Source: Eubacteriales bacterium
GTDB lineage: Bacteria > Bacillota > Clostridia > Peptostreptococcales > Anaerovoracaceae
Assembly (NCBI GenBank): GCA_029009055.1
Contig: JAQXJR010000036.1
Location: forward strand, 1-64,000
DNA length: 64,000 nucleotides
Reading direction: 5' to 3'
Positions 27,656 through 36,836 of the stretch are shown here, one piece after another. The notes beneath the pieces were generated by a model. That model made no database searches. It saw only the letters and a list, made by a program, of their open reading frames with translations, and had not been told where the DNA came from. The position numbers and the translations under genes are program-made. Each line of letters starts with the position of its first letter. Positions within the stretch are counted from its first letter, which is position 1.

Positions 27656-27745
27656 GAGAGGGACTTTTTATTTATGAAAGCTCCTCTTTTCTTAGTTTTT
27701 GGGGAATTTTCGAATGTAATCGTATTGAAGGTAAGGAATAGATAA

Positions 27746-28939
27746 GTGGGAATGAAAGAAGCGATGCTGAGGGGAAGATTTTTCCTCAGCATTAGAGAGA
27801 GAATAGATAAAGGGCTGGCTAGGCTTTCACGTAAGATAGTTTACAGTAAAGTGCCGGTACAGAATAATAAAGTTTTTGCAGCCACGTTCGATAACGCGTA
27901 TAACTGCAATCCGGGGTACATAGTAAGTGAATTAGTTAAGAGAGATCTTCCAATAGATATAGTTATGGTAGCTTCGAAGAACGGTGACATGATAGGGGGA
28001 GAGAACCTGCCTGCCGGTGTGCGTACAGTTAAGAGGGGAACGCTGGATATGTTCCAGGAACAGGCATCCGCTAAGATCTGGATAGATAATGCTCTTAACT
28101 GTGTGTGGTTCGACATACCGAAAAAGAAGGATCAGGTCTATATTAACACCTGGCATGGCAGTATGGGCATAAAGAAGCTGGGCGGAGATGATAAATGGAT
28201 GCGGCTGGCTTCTAAAGCTAATGGTGTGACAGATTACTGTGTTACTAACAGTAAGTTTGAGGAAGACGTTTTTAAAAATACATTTTGGAAAGACGTCCCT
28301 TGCCTAAAATATGGCCATGCTAGAAACGATATTCTTTTCAATGAGGAGAAGCGCTCAGAACTCAGGAAAAAAATAAGGGAGATGTATAGAATACCTGAGG
28401 ACGGTAAGATCTTGCTCTACGCTCCAACATTCAGGGATAACGGAAGTACTTCGGCTTTTAATATTGATTATAAGAAACTTAAGGAAGCCTTAGATGAGCG
28501 ATTCGGTGGAGACTGGTACATTTTCGTCAGGATGCATTTTAAGAATAAAAGGGTCCAGAATAGGATCAGAACAGGTCAGTACATTAAAAACGCCACGGAA
28601 TTCTCTGATATGCAGAAACTCATGTGCGCTGTAGACGCCGGTATAACAGACTATTCTAGCTGGGCTTATGATTACGTGCTTACACGCAGACCGCTATTCC
28701 TATATATACCTGATATCAAATCATACGATCAGGCGAGAGGGTTTTATTACAACATAAACACGACACCATTCCCTAGGGCTATGAATAATAAGGAGCTGTG
28801 TCAGTCGATCTTGGATTTCGATGAAGAAAAGTATCAACGGGATGTAGAAGAGTTCCTGGAGTCTAAGGGCTGTTATGAAGACGGCCATGCGGCGGAAAGG
28901 ATAGCTGATAAGATAGAAGAAATCATGGGATTGAGGTAG
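27746..28939 (+). CDS. CDP-glycerol glycerophosphotransferase family protein (3)
   Basis: A 397-aa transferase of the TagB/TagF family, starting at GTG 27746 (ATG 27752 is close). Motifs: YINTWHGSMGIKKLG near residue 135, LLYAPTFRDNG near 220, FVRMHFKNK near 260, AGITDYSSWAYDYVLTRRP near 300 and GFYYNINTTPF near 335. Unlike the others it has no clear N-terminal membrane anchor, so it is peripheral. It has its own strong promoter, with a terminator 140 bp after its stop. It belongs with the surface-polymer genes on either side. Confidence 0.87.
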   Translation: MGMKEAMLRGRFFLSIRERIDKGLARLSRKIVYSKVPVQNNKVFAATFDNAYNCNPGYIVSELVKRDLPIDIVMVASKNGDMIGGENLPAGVRTVKRGTLDMFQEQASAKIWIDNALNCVWFDIPKKKDQVYINTWHGSMGIKKLGGDDKWMRLASKANGVTDYCVTNSKFEEDVFKNTFWKDVPCLKYGHARNDILFNEEKRSELRKKIREMYRIPEDGKILLYAPTFRDNGSTSAFNIDYKKLKEALDERFGGDWYIFVRMHFKNKRVQNRIRTGQYIKNATEFSDMQKLMCAVDAGITDYSSWAYDYVLTRRPLFLYIPDIKSYDQARGFYYNINTTPFPRAMNNKELCQSILDFDEEKYQRDVEEFLESKGCYEDGHAAERIADKIEEIMGLR

Positions 28940-28942
28940 TGG

Positions 28943-29068
28943 ATGAACATACTGGAATAACTTGCCTGGTTTCCTTCATCGTATGGCTGGCTGCTCGGTA
29001 AATACGTGGATAAAGGGCTGGATCGGTTCGCTAAAGCGATCATGAGCCCGGCCGAAATCAATAGGTGA
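28943..29068 (+). pseudogene. Possible remnant reading frame with an in-frame stop
   Basis: From ATG 28943 the frame reads MNILE, a TAA, and then 35 codons (LAWFPSSYGWLLGKYVDK and onward) ending at TGA 29068. Codon use resembles neighbouring genes. It may be a decayed small gene or chance; no family is recognised. Confidence 0.25.
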
Positions 29069-29078
29069 ACTAATAAAT

Positions 29079-29127
29079 ATCCCGGCAGGGGCGGCTTGTA
29101 TGCCAGCTTCCCAGCCGGGATTTTTTA
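29079..29127. terminator. Convergent terminator
   Basis: ATCCCGGC (29079-29086) and GCCGGGAT (29114-29121), followed by TTTTTT on the plus strand. It separates transferase 3 from the ligase gene on the minus strand. Confidence 0.85.
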
Positions 29128-29162
29128 TGATTATTCTTTGCTAAATAAGCATGCTAGCCTCG

Positions 29163-30647
29163 TTAGTCCTGGCGCAGTTTTCTCCTCAGCAGTTTACCGT
29201 TATACGTCCTCGGGATCTCGTCTATGATCTCTATTTCTACAGGCATCTTATTAGCGTCCAGGACGCCCTTCAGATATTTTCTCAGTCCCTTAATATCGAA
29301 GCTGTCCGCGTCCAGTCCATCTGTGATGGATATGTATAGCTTAGGGGCCTGGCCCTGGAGTTCATCCTTAACAGGAACGCAGCAGGAATCTTTCACGCCT
29401 TCGAACTTATTGGCCTCGTCCTCTATCTCATCAGGCGCTATCTTAACGCCGCCGCAGTTTATGACATCATCTTCACGGCCGAGGCAGTATATGTAGCCAT
29501 CCTTATCTCTATAGCCCAGATCGTTCGTATAGATATAGCCGCCCTCCATTACAGAGGCGGTGAGGTCTGGATTGTTCAGGTAGCCGGTCATGTTCTGGAC
29601 GCCAGCAGTAGCTATGAAAGCCGGATGGTCTTTCGTCGCCTTTACTGGTTTCCTGTCCTTATCAGCGAATATGAACACGGCATTCTTCGTCGGCTTTCCT
29701 ATGGATCTTTCTCTTTCGACACCGTCGTTGAAATCCAGTATGCAGCTGCAGCCGGACTCTGTCGTCCCGTAGAAGTTATAAAGCCTGGTATCAGGCAGGA
29801 TCTTCATAAGGTGCAGTTTATCTTCTTCCGGAAGAGGAGCGCTTCCCAGCTGGATGTAGTCGAGCTGATCTCTATAGTCTCCCAGCTTATCTCCGGAAAG
29901 CTTGAATATCATGGATAGGATAGCCGGCGCCATGTCTATGGCTGTGGCCTTATATTTCTCGAGCAAATCGAAGAATGGCTTTATGAGGGTCACCCCGTTT
30001 ACGAATATGACGGAGCTCCCGTTAAGCAGATTTCCGTACGTCCTCCTCAGACCGTGGCTGTGAGAGAGGGGCATAGGAATGAGCTCTATGTTATCCTTCT
30101 TCATCTCTGTCCCGTATATGACGTTCTCGGCGAGCGCTATGGCTGTGGAGTGGGTCAGAACTATCCCTTTTGATTTACCGGTCGTCCCTGTGGAATACAG
30201 GATCTCTGATGCATCGCCGGGCTCAGGAAATTCCGATTCATCAGGAGTTTCTGTCACGTCAGGCTCTTCCAGGGTATCTTTTATCGATACATTTACCCGG
30301 AATGTGTTATCCGGCTTAAGACCGATATAATATTCTGTTCCGCTGTCTGTCCTTATGTCAGCCATCCTTTCAGCGGAGGCGCCTTTCTCTATTGGAAGGT
30401 AGACACCGCCTGCCGCGCTCACTGCCATGATGGCGATGAGGTACCTGACGTCCTGAGTGCAATAGACGGCAGCGTAGTCTCCCTTAGAAAAACCGGCTTC
30501 CAGGAGTTTCTTTCTAAATGAAAGTATGTGTTCCCACGCTTTCATATATGTGAGTTCGTTCTTTCTGTCAGCGATACATAATTTATCTCTGTATTCCGGA
30601 TCCGCGCTATGGAGGGCAATGGATTCAACTATGGATCTTGGTATCAT
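29163..30647 (-). CDS. AMP-forming carboxylate ligase, partner of the acyl carrier protein
   Basis: An ANL-superfamily enzyme (494 aa from ATG 30647, AAGGAG 12 nt upstream; ATG 30695 has no ribosome site). Motifs: ILYSTGTTGKSKG near residue 165 (ATP loop), YNFYGTTESGCS near 300, YTNDLGYRDKDGYIYCLGRED near 385 and the catalytic Lys in YNGKLLRRKL at the end. It would activate a carboxylic acid with ATP and load it onto the carrier at 27372. The hinge region reads DDVINCGGVKIAPDEIE, like acyl and aryl ligases, whereas DltA enzymes usually have a different segment there. The cargo may therefore not be D-alanine. It is divergent from the MBOAT gene. Confidence 0.82.
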   Translation of the reverse strand: MIPRSIVESIALHSADPEYRDKLCIADRKNELTYMKAWEHILSFRKKLLEAGFSKGDYAAVYCTQDVRYLIAIMAVSAAGGVYLPIEKGASAERMADIRTDSGTEYYIGLKPDNTFRVNVSIKDTLEEPDVTETPDESEFPEPGDASEILYSTGTTGKSKGIVLTHSTAIALAENVIYGTEMKKDNIELIPMPLSHSHGLRRTYGNLLNGSSVIFVNGVTLIKPFFDLLEKYKATAIDMAPAILSMIFKLSGDKLGDYRDQLDYIQLGSAPLPEEDKLHLMKILPDTRLYNFYGTTESGCSCILDFNDGVERERSIGKPTKNAVFIFADKDRKPVKATKDHPAFIATAGVQNMTGYLNNPDLTASVMEGGYIYTNDLGYRDKDGYIYCLGREDDVINCGGVKIAPDEIEDEANKFEGVKDSCCVPVKDELQGQAPKLYISITDGLDADSFDIKGLRKYLKGVLDANKMPVEIEIIDEIPRTYNGKLLRRKLRQD

Positions 30648-30782
30648 TTTATTATGTAACTCCTTATTATATGTATTAATAAAACCGTGGCGCATTACTT
30701 AAAAATACATTTTATCTTAACAGAAAAAAACAGTAAAGCTTTATAAATCAATAAAACTTCACGCAGGATTCAAAAATTATGC

Positions 30783-30810
30783 TTGCGATAAAAAATATTT
30801 TTTGTAGAAT
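30783..30810 (+). promoter_or_regulatory. Promoter of MBOAT-SGNH operon
   Basis: TTGCGA (30783-30788), a 16-bp spacer and TAGAAT (30805-30810) lie in an AT-rich divergent region of about 225 bp. Confidence 0.55.
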
Positions 30811-30874
30811 ATAGAATATATGATTAAGAATTATTAAGCTTTAAAATCGTGTATTTATCGGGGTTTTACATTAT

Positions 30875-32422
30875 ATGTCATTTATTTCATTTCAATTTCT
30901 GGGCTTTCTGTTGGCGACAGTGATCCTGTATTATCTGATGCCGAAGAAGTTTCAGTGGATATTCCTGCTCATAGTAAGCTATGGCTTTTATCTGTTCTCT
31001 GGTGTAAAGCCTCTGATCTTCATATTGTCTACTACGCTCACCACATATCTGGGAGCCAGGTGGATGGAGCATAATAAGGAGATAAGCGCTAAGAAGTCTG
31101 AGGCTAAGCAGAAGAATAAGAAAGTGCTGCTCTTACTGGTCCTGTTCAACTTCGGGATCCTGGCTATGCTGAAGTATTATAACTTCTTCGCTGGACAGAT
31201 GAACAGCCACTTCTCTCTCTTTGCTTATGACACTAAGCTGCCGCTCGTGAATATCATCCTGCCGCTCGGAGTCTCATTCTACACATTCCAGGCAGTGGGA
31301 TACTGTATCGACGTATACCGAAATAAATATCACGCTGAGGAGAACCTGGCTAGATACGCGTTATTCATTTCTTTCTTCCCGCAGATAGTACAGGGACCTA
31401 TTTCCAGATACGATAACCTGGGTAAAGCTCTTAAGGAATACCACTATTTCGACTATAAAGAATTCACGTTCGGCGTCCAGCTCATGCTCTGGGGCTTCTT
31501 TAAGAAACTGGTCATAGCGGACAGGGCCGGGACCTTCGTGAATACCGTGTTCTCGGATTACGGGAAGTTCGACGGCCTTCAGACCTTCGCCGCCATGGCT
31601 CTTTACGCGATTCAGATCTATACGGATTTCTCCGGCGGGATCGATATCGCCAGGGGAGCTGCCCAGATGATGGGAATCGACCTCATCGAGAACTTCGAGA
31701 GGCCATACTTCGCTACGTCGGTATCCGAGCATTGGAGAAGGTGGCATATGTCCCTCACGAACTGGATGAAGGACTACGTGTTCTTCCCGCTGACGCTTTC
31801 CAAGACCGCGTCGAAGCTGGGAAAATGGGGCAGGAAGCATATGAAGGGCAGCATGATCGGGAAACAGCTTCCGACCTATATCCCGACTTTCACGACCTTC
31901 TTCCTGATCGGGATCTGGCATGGGGCCAGCTGGGGTTTCATCGCCTACGGACTCTATAACGCGACGATCATCGTGCTCTCTATGATCCTGACGCCGGCTT
32001 ATAAAGCGGGATATAAGTTCTTCCACATTAATGTGAACTCTTTCCTCTGGAAACTCTGGGGCATGGTCAGGACCTTCCTGATCATGATGGTCGGAAGAAC
32101 CATCGTGCGGGCAGCTACCGTTCACCAGGCTTTCGCCATGGCGGGCAGGGCGGTTCATCTCTTCGATTTCAGCAATCTCACAGCCCGGCTGACAGGCTGC
32201 GGGCTCACGGGAAGAGGGATGCTGGTGCTCTTCTGCGCTATGCTGATCCTGCTCGCGGTCAGTATATTCCAGGAGAATAAAGGCAGCTTACGAGAGGCTA
32301 TGGCTCAGTGGGCGCTTCCCGTACGGTGGCTCGCTCTGCTGGCGATTCTCGCTATCGTTTTAGTGTTCGGCTTGTATGGAGAGGGATATTCCGCCGCGAA
32401 CTTCGTTTACAGAAATTTCTAA
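30875..32422 (+). CDS. MBOAT family O-acyltransferase (AlgI/DltB-like)
   Basis: A 515-aa polytopic membrane enzyme with about eleven spans. The MBOAT signature SEHWRRWHMSLTNWMKDYVF lies near residue 290, and the catalytic His is in IGIWHGASWGF near 345. It moves an acyl group across or at the membrane onto an extracellular acceptor. The length fits AlgI more than the roughly 400-aa DltB. The protein ends ANFVYRNF, like the FxYxxF tail seen at the end of DltX and several surface MBOATs. It is followed 13 bp later by a DltD-like gene. With the carrier and ligase it would form a Dlt-type pathway. Confidence 0.9.
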   Translation: MSFISFQFLGFLLATVILYYLMPKKFQWIFLLIVSYGFYLFSGVKPLIFILSTTLTTYLGARWMEHNKEISAKKSEAKQKNKKVLLLLVLFNFGILAMLKYYNFFAGQMNSHFSLFAYDTKLPLVNIILPLGVSFYTFQAVGYCIDVYRNKYHAEENLARYALFISFFPQIVQGPISRYDNLGKALKEYHYFDYKEFTFGVQLMLWGFFKKLVIADRAGTFVNTVFSDYGKFDGLQTFAAMALYAIQIYTDFSGGIDIARGAAQMMGIDLIENFERPYFATSVSEHWRRWHMSLTNWMKDYVFFPLTLSKTASKLGKWGRKHMKGSMIGKQLPTYIPTFTTFFLIGIWHGASWGFIAYGLYNATIIVLSMILTPAYKAGYKFFHINVNSFLWKLWGMVRTFLIMMVGRTIVRAATVHQAFAMAGRAVHLFDFSNLTARLTGCGLTGRGMLVLFCAMLILLAVSIFQENKGSLREAMAQWALPVRWLALLAILAIVLVFGLYGEGYSAANFVYRNF

Positions 32423-32435
32423 GGGAAGATATTAG

Positions 32436-33581
32436 ATGGGTAAAGATATAGAAACAGAAGAAAGACAGAAATTGACTCCTAAGAGAGCTCTTAAGATCGC
32501 GGTTTTCCTGCTTTTGGTCGTCATCCTGCTCTCTTTCCTTAGCACCGCGCTCAGGCTGAGGGATGAGAACGACGCGACAGGAGTGTTCAATACGCTGTAT
32601 CAGCAGGGTGAAGATAATAAGCTGGATGGAGTATTTATAGGATCCAGCGCCACATACAGGTTCTTCGTGCCGACAGAAGCTTATAGGAAGCACGGGATCA
32701 CGATCATGGACTTCGCTACCAGCGCTCAGCCGTATTTCATAACTAAGAACGTCGTGAAGGAAGCTGTAGACGCGGCGCCGGACATGAAGGTCATCCTCAT
32801 AGATATCAGGACTATAACTAAGGATAAATGGAATGGCGGAGAGGCTGCCATAAGGCGTGTTACAGACTCCATGAAGTGGAATAGGAACAGGTTCAGCGCT
32901 ATAAATACCAGCCTGGATTACATGGATGAGCTTGATTATCAAGGATACGAAACTAATAAGCTTTACTACTATTTTCCGCTCCTGCTTTACCATAATATGT
33001 GGGTAGAGACTCCTGTTTCGGAAATGGATCCGCGGAAGAACTACGCCCCATATTTCGGATACAGATTGACATATCCTGGCACGAACGTTTCTAAGATCAT
33101 AAATCCTTACGAGTATGGCGAGGTCACTGAGAAGACTGAACTGGACGACATACAGAATAAGGCCTTCCTGGAGCTGGTGGATTACTGTAAGTCTATTAAG
33201 GATAAATATAAGATCGTATTCGTCTCTTCGCCGTTTAAGATCAGGCCGGACGCCCAGGCACGCTTTAATTATATGACAGATGTCATCGAGCAGGCTGGCA
33301 TGGAAGTCTATGACTTCAACTCAGGGGAGATAAAGGCTGATTTCCCTAATGATTATGACCACTACTATTACGAGAGGCTGCACATGAACACTCTCGGAGC
33401 AGAAGCCTATACGGATTATCTTTGCAAACTGCTTAAGAAGGATGTTGATTTCGAGGACCACAGGGGTGATGAGAAATATTCTGACTGGGAAGAGGCTTCC
33501 AAGAACTATCTTAAAGAGAGGAAGAAACTCCTGGCTGAGAGGGCTAAGAACGGAAGCAAGCAAGCTGCCGATTCTGAGTGA
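32436..33581 (+). CDS. DltD-like membrane-anchored SGNH protein
   Basis: A 381-aa protein with one N-terminal membrane span (ALKIAVFLLLVVILLSFLST) and an extracellular SGNH/GDSL fold. The nucleophile block is DGVFIGSSATYRFFVP near residue 70, and the C-terminal Asp/His block is YDHYYYERLHMNTLGAEAY near 310. DltD and related proteins work with an MBOAT to pass the acyl group to teichoic acid. The last 40 residues are charged (YLKERKKLLAERAKNG). It is the second gene of the MBOAT operon, and a strong terminator follows. Confidence 0.85.
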   Translation: MGKDIETEERQKLTPKRALKIAVFLLLVVILLSFLSTALRLRDENDATGVFNTLYQQGEDNKLDGVFIGSSATYRFFVPTEAYRKHGITIMDFATSAQPYFITKNVVKEAVDAAPDMKVILIDIRTITKDKWNGGEAAIRRVTDSMKWNRNRFSAINTSLDYMDELDYQGYETNKLYYYFPLLLYHNMWVETPVSEMDPRKNYAPYFGYRLTYPGTNVSKIINPYEYGEVTEKTELDDIQNKAFLELVDYCKSIKDKYKIVFVSSPFKIRPDAQARFNYMTDVIEQAGMEVYDFNSGEIKADFPNDYDHYYYERLHMNTLGAEAYTDYLCKLLKKDVDFEDHRGDEKYSDWEEASKNYLKERKKLLAERAKNGSKQAADSE

Positions 33582-33599
33582 TCGAATATAAATTTTAAG

Positions 33600-33637
33600 G
33601 CGTTTGCCCGCTTATGGGCAGGCGCTTTTTTATTTTG
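33600..33637 (+). terminator. Terminator of MBOAT-SGNH operon
   Basis: GCGTTTGCCC (33600-33609) pairs with GGGCAGGCGC (33616-33625), followed by TTTTTTATTTT. Confidence 0.9.
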
Positions 33638-33848
33638 CAAAGACATCCCGCTCTGCCTGCCTCCGGCTTCCCGCGGTATGCCCAGCAGCGAGCTATAGGT
33701 ACAATTTTCGCGTAATATATTGGTGTTGAAATTCCAATGAGATGATTAGTTGCATTTAATTAAAAACATGAGAAAAACGGAAGGCGCGAATACTTGAAAA
33801 TATTGAAATATCAATGATTAGGCGGAACGATTCTTATTGTTTCGAAGT
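33638..33848. other. Intergenic DNA before rnf
   Basis: I see no gene in this stretch of about 210 bp. The left part is GC-rich with a weak inverted segment (CTGCCTGCC near 33651). The right part is AT-rich and leads into the rnf promoter. Confidence 0.5.
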
Positions 33849-33877
33849 TTGTGATATTTTTACCAGAATATTATAAT
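33849..33877 (+). promoter_or_regulatory. rnf operon promoter
   Basis: TTGTGA (33849-33854), a 17-bp spacer and TATAAT (33872-33877). Transcription would start near 33884, about 90 nt before rnfC. Confidence 0.7.
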
Positions 33878-33975
33878 ACAGTTATGAGTTGATATAGTGA
33901 GGCGTGGTATATCCAGAGCCTCTACTGGCATTATTAATTATCACATTTTATTTTTTCAGAAAGGAAGTCATGCAG

Positions 33976-35298
33976 ATGAGTTTCCATCCAAAACATCTGC
34001 ACAGTATCAACGCCGGACATTATAAGAACACGGCTGAAATACAGTGTGAACAGCTTCCAGTACCTGATGAGGTCATGATATCCATGGCCCAGAACATCGG
34101 CGCCCCTTGTAAACCATTGGTTAAGAAAGGCGACGAAGTTAAGGTAGGACAGCTGATCGGCGACACAGACGCTTTCGTCAGCGCCCCGGTTCACTCCAGT
34201 GTTTCGGGTACTGTGACCGGAATCATGAACATGCGTTCCGCTAACGGCGGTAACGATCAGTACGTTTGCATCGAGACAGATAAGAAGCAGACGATGGACG
34301 AGAGTATCGCGGCTCCTGTTGTAACTGATAAGGACAGCTTCATTAAGGCTGTAAGGGACAGCGGACTAACAGGAATGGGAGGCGCTTCCTTCCCGACTCA
34401 TATTAAGTTCAACGCTAAGAATCTGGACGAAGTGGATTCTTTCATCGTTAACGGAGCCGAGTGCGAACCTTTCATCACATCAGACCACAGGACCATGCTC
34501 GAAGATACAGAGTATGTGCTGAAGGGTCTGCAGTCAGCCATGAAGTGGCTGGACATCGCTCACGGATATATCGGTATCGAGAGCAATAAACAGAACGCCA
34601 TAGATAAGTTCAATAAACTCCTGAAGGAGAAGGGAATAGATAACATAAGCGTCATCACACTTCTCTCCAGATACCCTAAGGGAGCTGAGCGTGTGCTCAT
34701 CTATGAGGTGACAGGAAGAACAGTTAACGCGGGTATGCTCCCGGCTGACGTAGGAGTAATAGTTTCTAACGTAAGCTCTGTCGCTTTCCTCGGTCACTAT
34801 CTGGAAGACGGGATCCCGTTCATCCAAAGAAGAGTGACCATAGACGGAGACGCTGTTAAGGGGCCGAAGAACGTAATGGCTCTTATCGGCACTCCTATCA
34901 GGGATCTGGTAGATTACTGCGGAGGATATAAGGCTGAGCCTAAGAAGATCCTCTTCGGAGGTCCTATGATGGGCAGAGCCACACTTAGCGACTCGTTCAC
35001 TTTGCTGAAGAATAATAACGCTATTCTGGCTTTCTCAGATAAGTGGGCTAATATCCCTGAGGAGACGGAGTGCATCAGGTGCGGAAGATGCCACGAGGCG
35101 TGCCCGTTCAACCTTCTGCCGACAGGATTCGCGGACGCTTATAAGCATCATGACGTAGCTATGCTTAAGATGCTGAAGGTGAATGAATGTATGGAATGCG
35201 GAAGTTGCTCGTTCGTCTGCCCGGCGCACAGGCCGCTCTGCTTCATGAATAAACTTGGAAAACAGATGGTAAAGGAGGCGTCGAAGAATGGACAGTAA
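33976..35298 (+). CDS. rnfC: Rnf electron transport complex subunit RnfC
   Basis: The peripheral subunit that takes electrons to or from NAD. It has a Gly-rich FMN/NADH-binding segment TGMGGASFPTHIKF near residue 135, NGAECEPFITSDH near 160, and two C-terminal 4Fe-4S sites, CIRCGRCHEACPFN near 370 and CMECGSCSFVCP near 410. I prefer ATG 33976 (8 nt after AAGGAAG) over ATG 33970. The length of about 440 aa matches clostridial RnfC, which lacks the long C-terminal repeats of gammaproteobacteria. It is first of six genes and overlaps rnfD. Confidence 0.96.
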   Translation: MSFHPKHLHSINAGHYKNTAEIQCEQLPVPDEVMISMAQNIGAPCKPLVKKGDEVKVGQLIGDTDAFVSAPVHSSVSGTVTGIMNMRSANGGNDQYVCIETDKKQTMDESIAAPVVTDKDSFIKAVRDSGLTGMGGASFPTHIKFNAKNLDEVDSFIVNGAECEPFITSDHRTMLEDTEYVLKGLQSAMKWLDIAHGYIGIESNKQNAIDKFNKLLKEKGIDNISVITLLSRYPKGAERVLIYEVTGRTVNAGMLPADVGVIVSNVSSVAFLGHYLEDGIPFIQRRVTIDGDAVKGPKNVMALIGTPIRDLVDYCGGYKAEPKKILFGGPMMGRATLSDSFTLLKNNNAILAFSDKWANIPEETECIRCGRCHEACPFNLLPTGFADAYKHHDVAMLKMLKVNECMECGSCSFVCPAHRPLCFMNKLGKQMVKEASKNGQ

Positions 35299-36277
35299 GG
35301 TTTATGATCAGCTGACGGTCTCATCGTCGCCTCATATCGTCACGAAACTGGATACACGCCGCACTATGATGATGGTTCTCATAGCTCTCTGCCCAGCTTT
35401 CATAGCTTCTATAGTTATGTTTGGATTCAGAGTCATCATTCTGACAGCGGTATGTGTAGCTTCATCAGTATTTTTCGAATGGGGATACGAGAAGCTGCTT
35501 AAGAAGACGATCACCATTCAGGACTTAAGCGCGTGCGTGACGGGCGCCATCATAGCGTTCAACCTGCCGGCTAATTTCCCTTATTGGATGGCTATCATAG
35601 GCTGCTTTACGGCTATAGTCGTAGTAAAACAGCTGTTCGGAGGAATCGGTAAGAATATAGCGAACCCGGCTATAGTAGCCAGGATCGTCCTCCTTCTCTC
35701 ATTCACGAACAGGATGACGACATGGCCTGTAACTAGATTCGCTCATACGGACGCGGCTACAGGAGCTACACCACTGGCGCTCGCTAAGGCAGGCTCATAT
35801 GACCAGCTTCCGAGCAACCTGAATATGTTCCTGGGAATGACAGGCGGAGCTATGGGTGAGGTCTGCACACTGGCCATCCTCATCGGAGGGCTGTTCCTGA
35901 TCTGGCAGAAGGTCATCTCGCCGATGATCCCTTGCCTGTTCATAGGGACCATGTTCGTGTTCTCTCTGATATACTACACAGTCACAGGAAATCCTGACGC
36001 GCTGAGTATGTCAGTATTCCAGATCGTAGCCGGAGGCGCTATGTTCGGCGCTTTCTTCTGCGCGACGGATTACGTAACGTCACCTATAATGAAAAAGGCT
36101 AAGATCGTCTATGCTATAGGCTGCGGAGTCGTGACCATGATCATCAGGATCTGGGGAGGATACCCTGAGGGCGTTTCCTTCGCTATCCTGTTCATGAACA
36201 TCCTCACACCGATGCTCGATAACATGGCGGTTAAATCCTTCTACGCGGGAGGCAGGAAGAAGAAAAATGAACAGTAA
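35288..36277 (+). CDS. rnfD: Rnf complex membrane subunit RnfD
   Basis: A 329-aa integral membrane protein with about nine helices. The covalent FMN site is DAATGATPLALAKAG near residue 160, where the second Thr would be esterified by ApbE (encoded at 47504). It passes electrons between RnfG and the membrane core and takes part in Na+ or H+ translocation. It overlaps rnfC and rnfG by 11 bp each. Confidence 0.96.
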   Translation: MDSKVYDQLTVSSSPHIVTKLDTRRTMMMVLIALCPAFIASIVMFGFRVIILTAVCVASSVFFEWGYEKLLKKTITIQDLSACVTGAIIAFNLPANFPYWMAIIGCFTAIVVVKQLFGGIGKNIANPAIVARIVLLLSFTNRMTTWPVTRFAHTDAATGATPLALAKAGSYDQLPSNLNMFLGMTGGAMGEVCTLAILIGGLFLIWQKVISPMIPCLFIGTMFVFSLIYYTVTGNPDALSMSVFQIVAGGAMFGAFFCATDYVTSPIMKKAKIVYAIGCGVVTMIIRIWGGYPEGVSFAILFMNILTPMLDNMAVKSFYAGGRKKKNEQ

Positions 36278-36836
36278 TACATATAAGGAATATATAAGAC
36301 CTGTTGTAGTACTCGTGCTGATCTGCCTCGTAACTACGGGACTCCTGGCTCTGACATACGGAATCACGAACCCAATCATCCAGAAGAACGCTAAGAAGAC
36401 GGCTGACGAGAACAGGAAGGTCCTCCTTTCTGACGCGACAGGCTTCGACCAGTATAAGGGTAAGCTGGTCACAGATAAGAGCGGTAAGGCTCATGTTGAA
36501 GACTGCTACACATCTACTAATAAGACAGGCGCTGTAATGACGGTAGTGACTAAGTCATTCGGCGGAGACCTCACTATGATGGTAGGAATCGATAAGGATG
36601 GTAAGATCACAGGAATCAAGATCTCAGACCATTCAGATACACCGGGTGTCGGTACTAAGAACATGACAGATGAATATCTAGGTCAGTATAAGGGTATGTC
36701 TAAGACATCCAGTGAGAACGTTAAACAGGAAACTCAGATCCATTACACCAGCGGAGCGTCCGTAACAGGACAGGCTCTTCAGAACGGAGTTCACTGCGCG
36801 CTGGCACAGTTTGCCGCTATGGGAGGTGTTAAGTAA
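36267..36836 (+). CDS. rnfG: Rnf complex FMN-binding subunit RnfG
   Basis: A 189-aa protein with one N-terminal membrane span (VVVLVLICLVTTGLLALTYG) and an extracytoplasmic FMN domain. The flavinylation motif is HYTSGASVTGQALQNGV near residue 165, with Thr as the acceptor. ISDHSDTPGVGTKNM is also conserved in the family. It is a target of ApbE. Its stop overlaps the start of rnfE (TAATG). Confidence 0.95.
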   Translation: MNSNTYKEYIRPVVVLVLICLVTTGLLALTYGITNPIIQKNAKKTADENRKVLLSDATGFDQYKGKLVTDKSGKAHVEDCYTSTNKTGAVMTVVTKSFGGDLTMMVGIDKDGKITGIKISDHSDTPGVGTKNMTDEYLGQYKGMSKTSSENVKQETQIHYTSGASVTGQALQNGVHCALAQFAAMGGVK

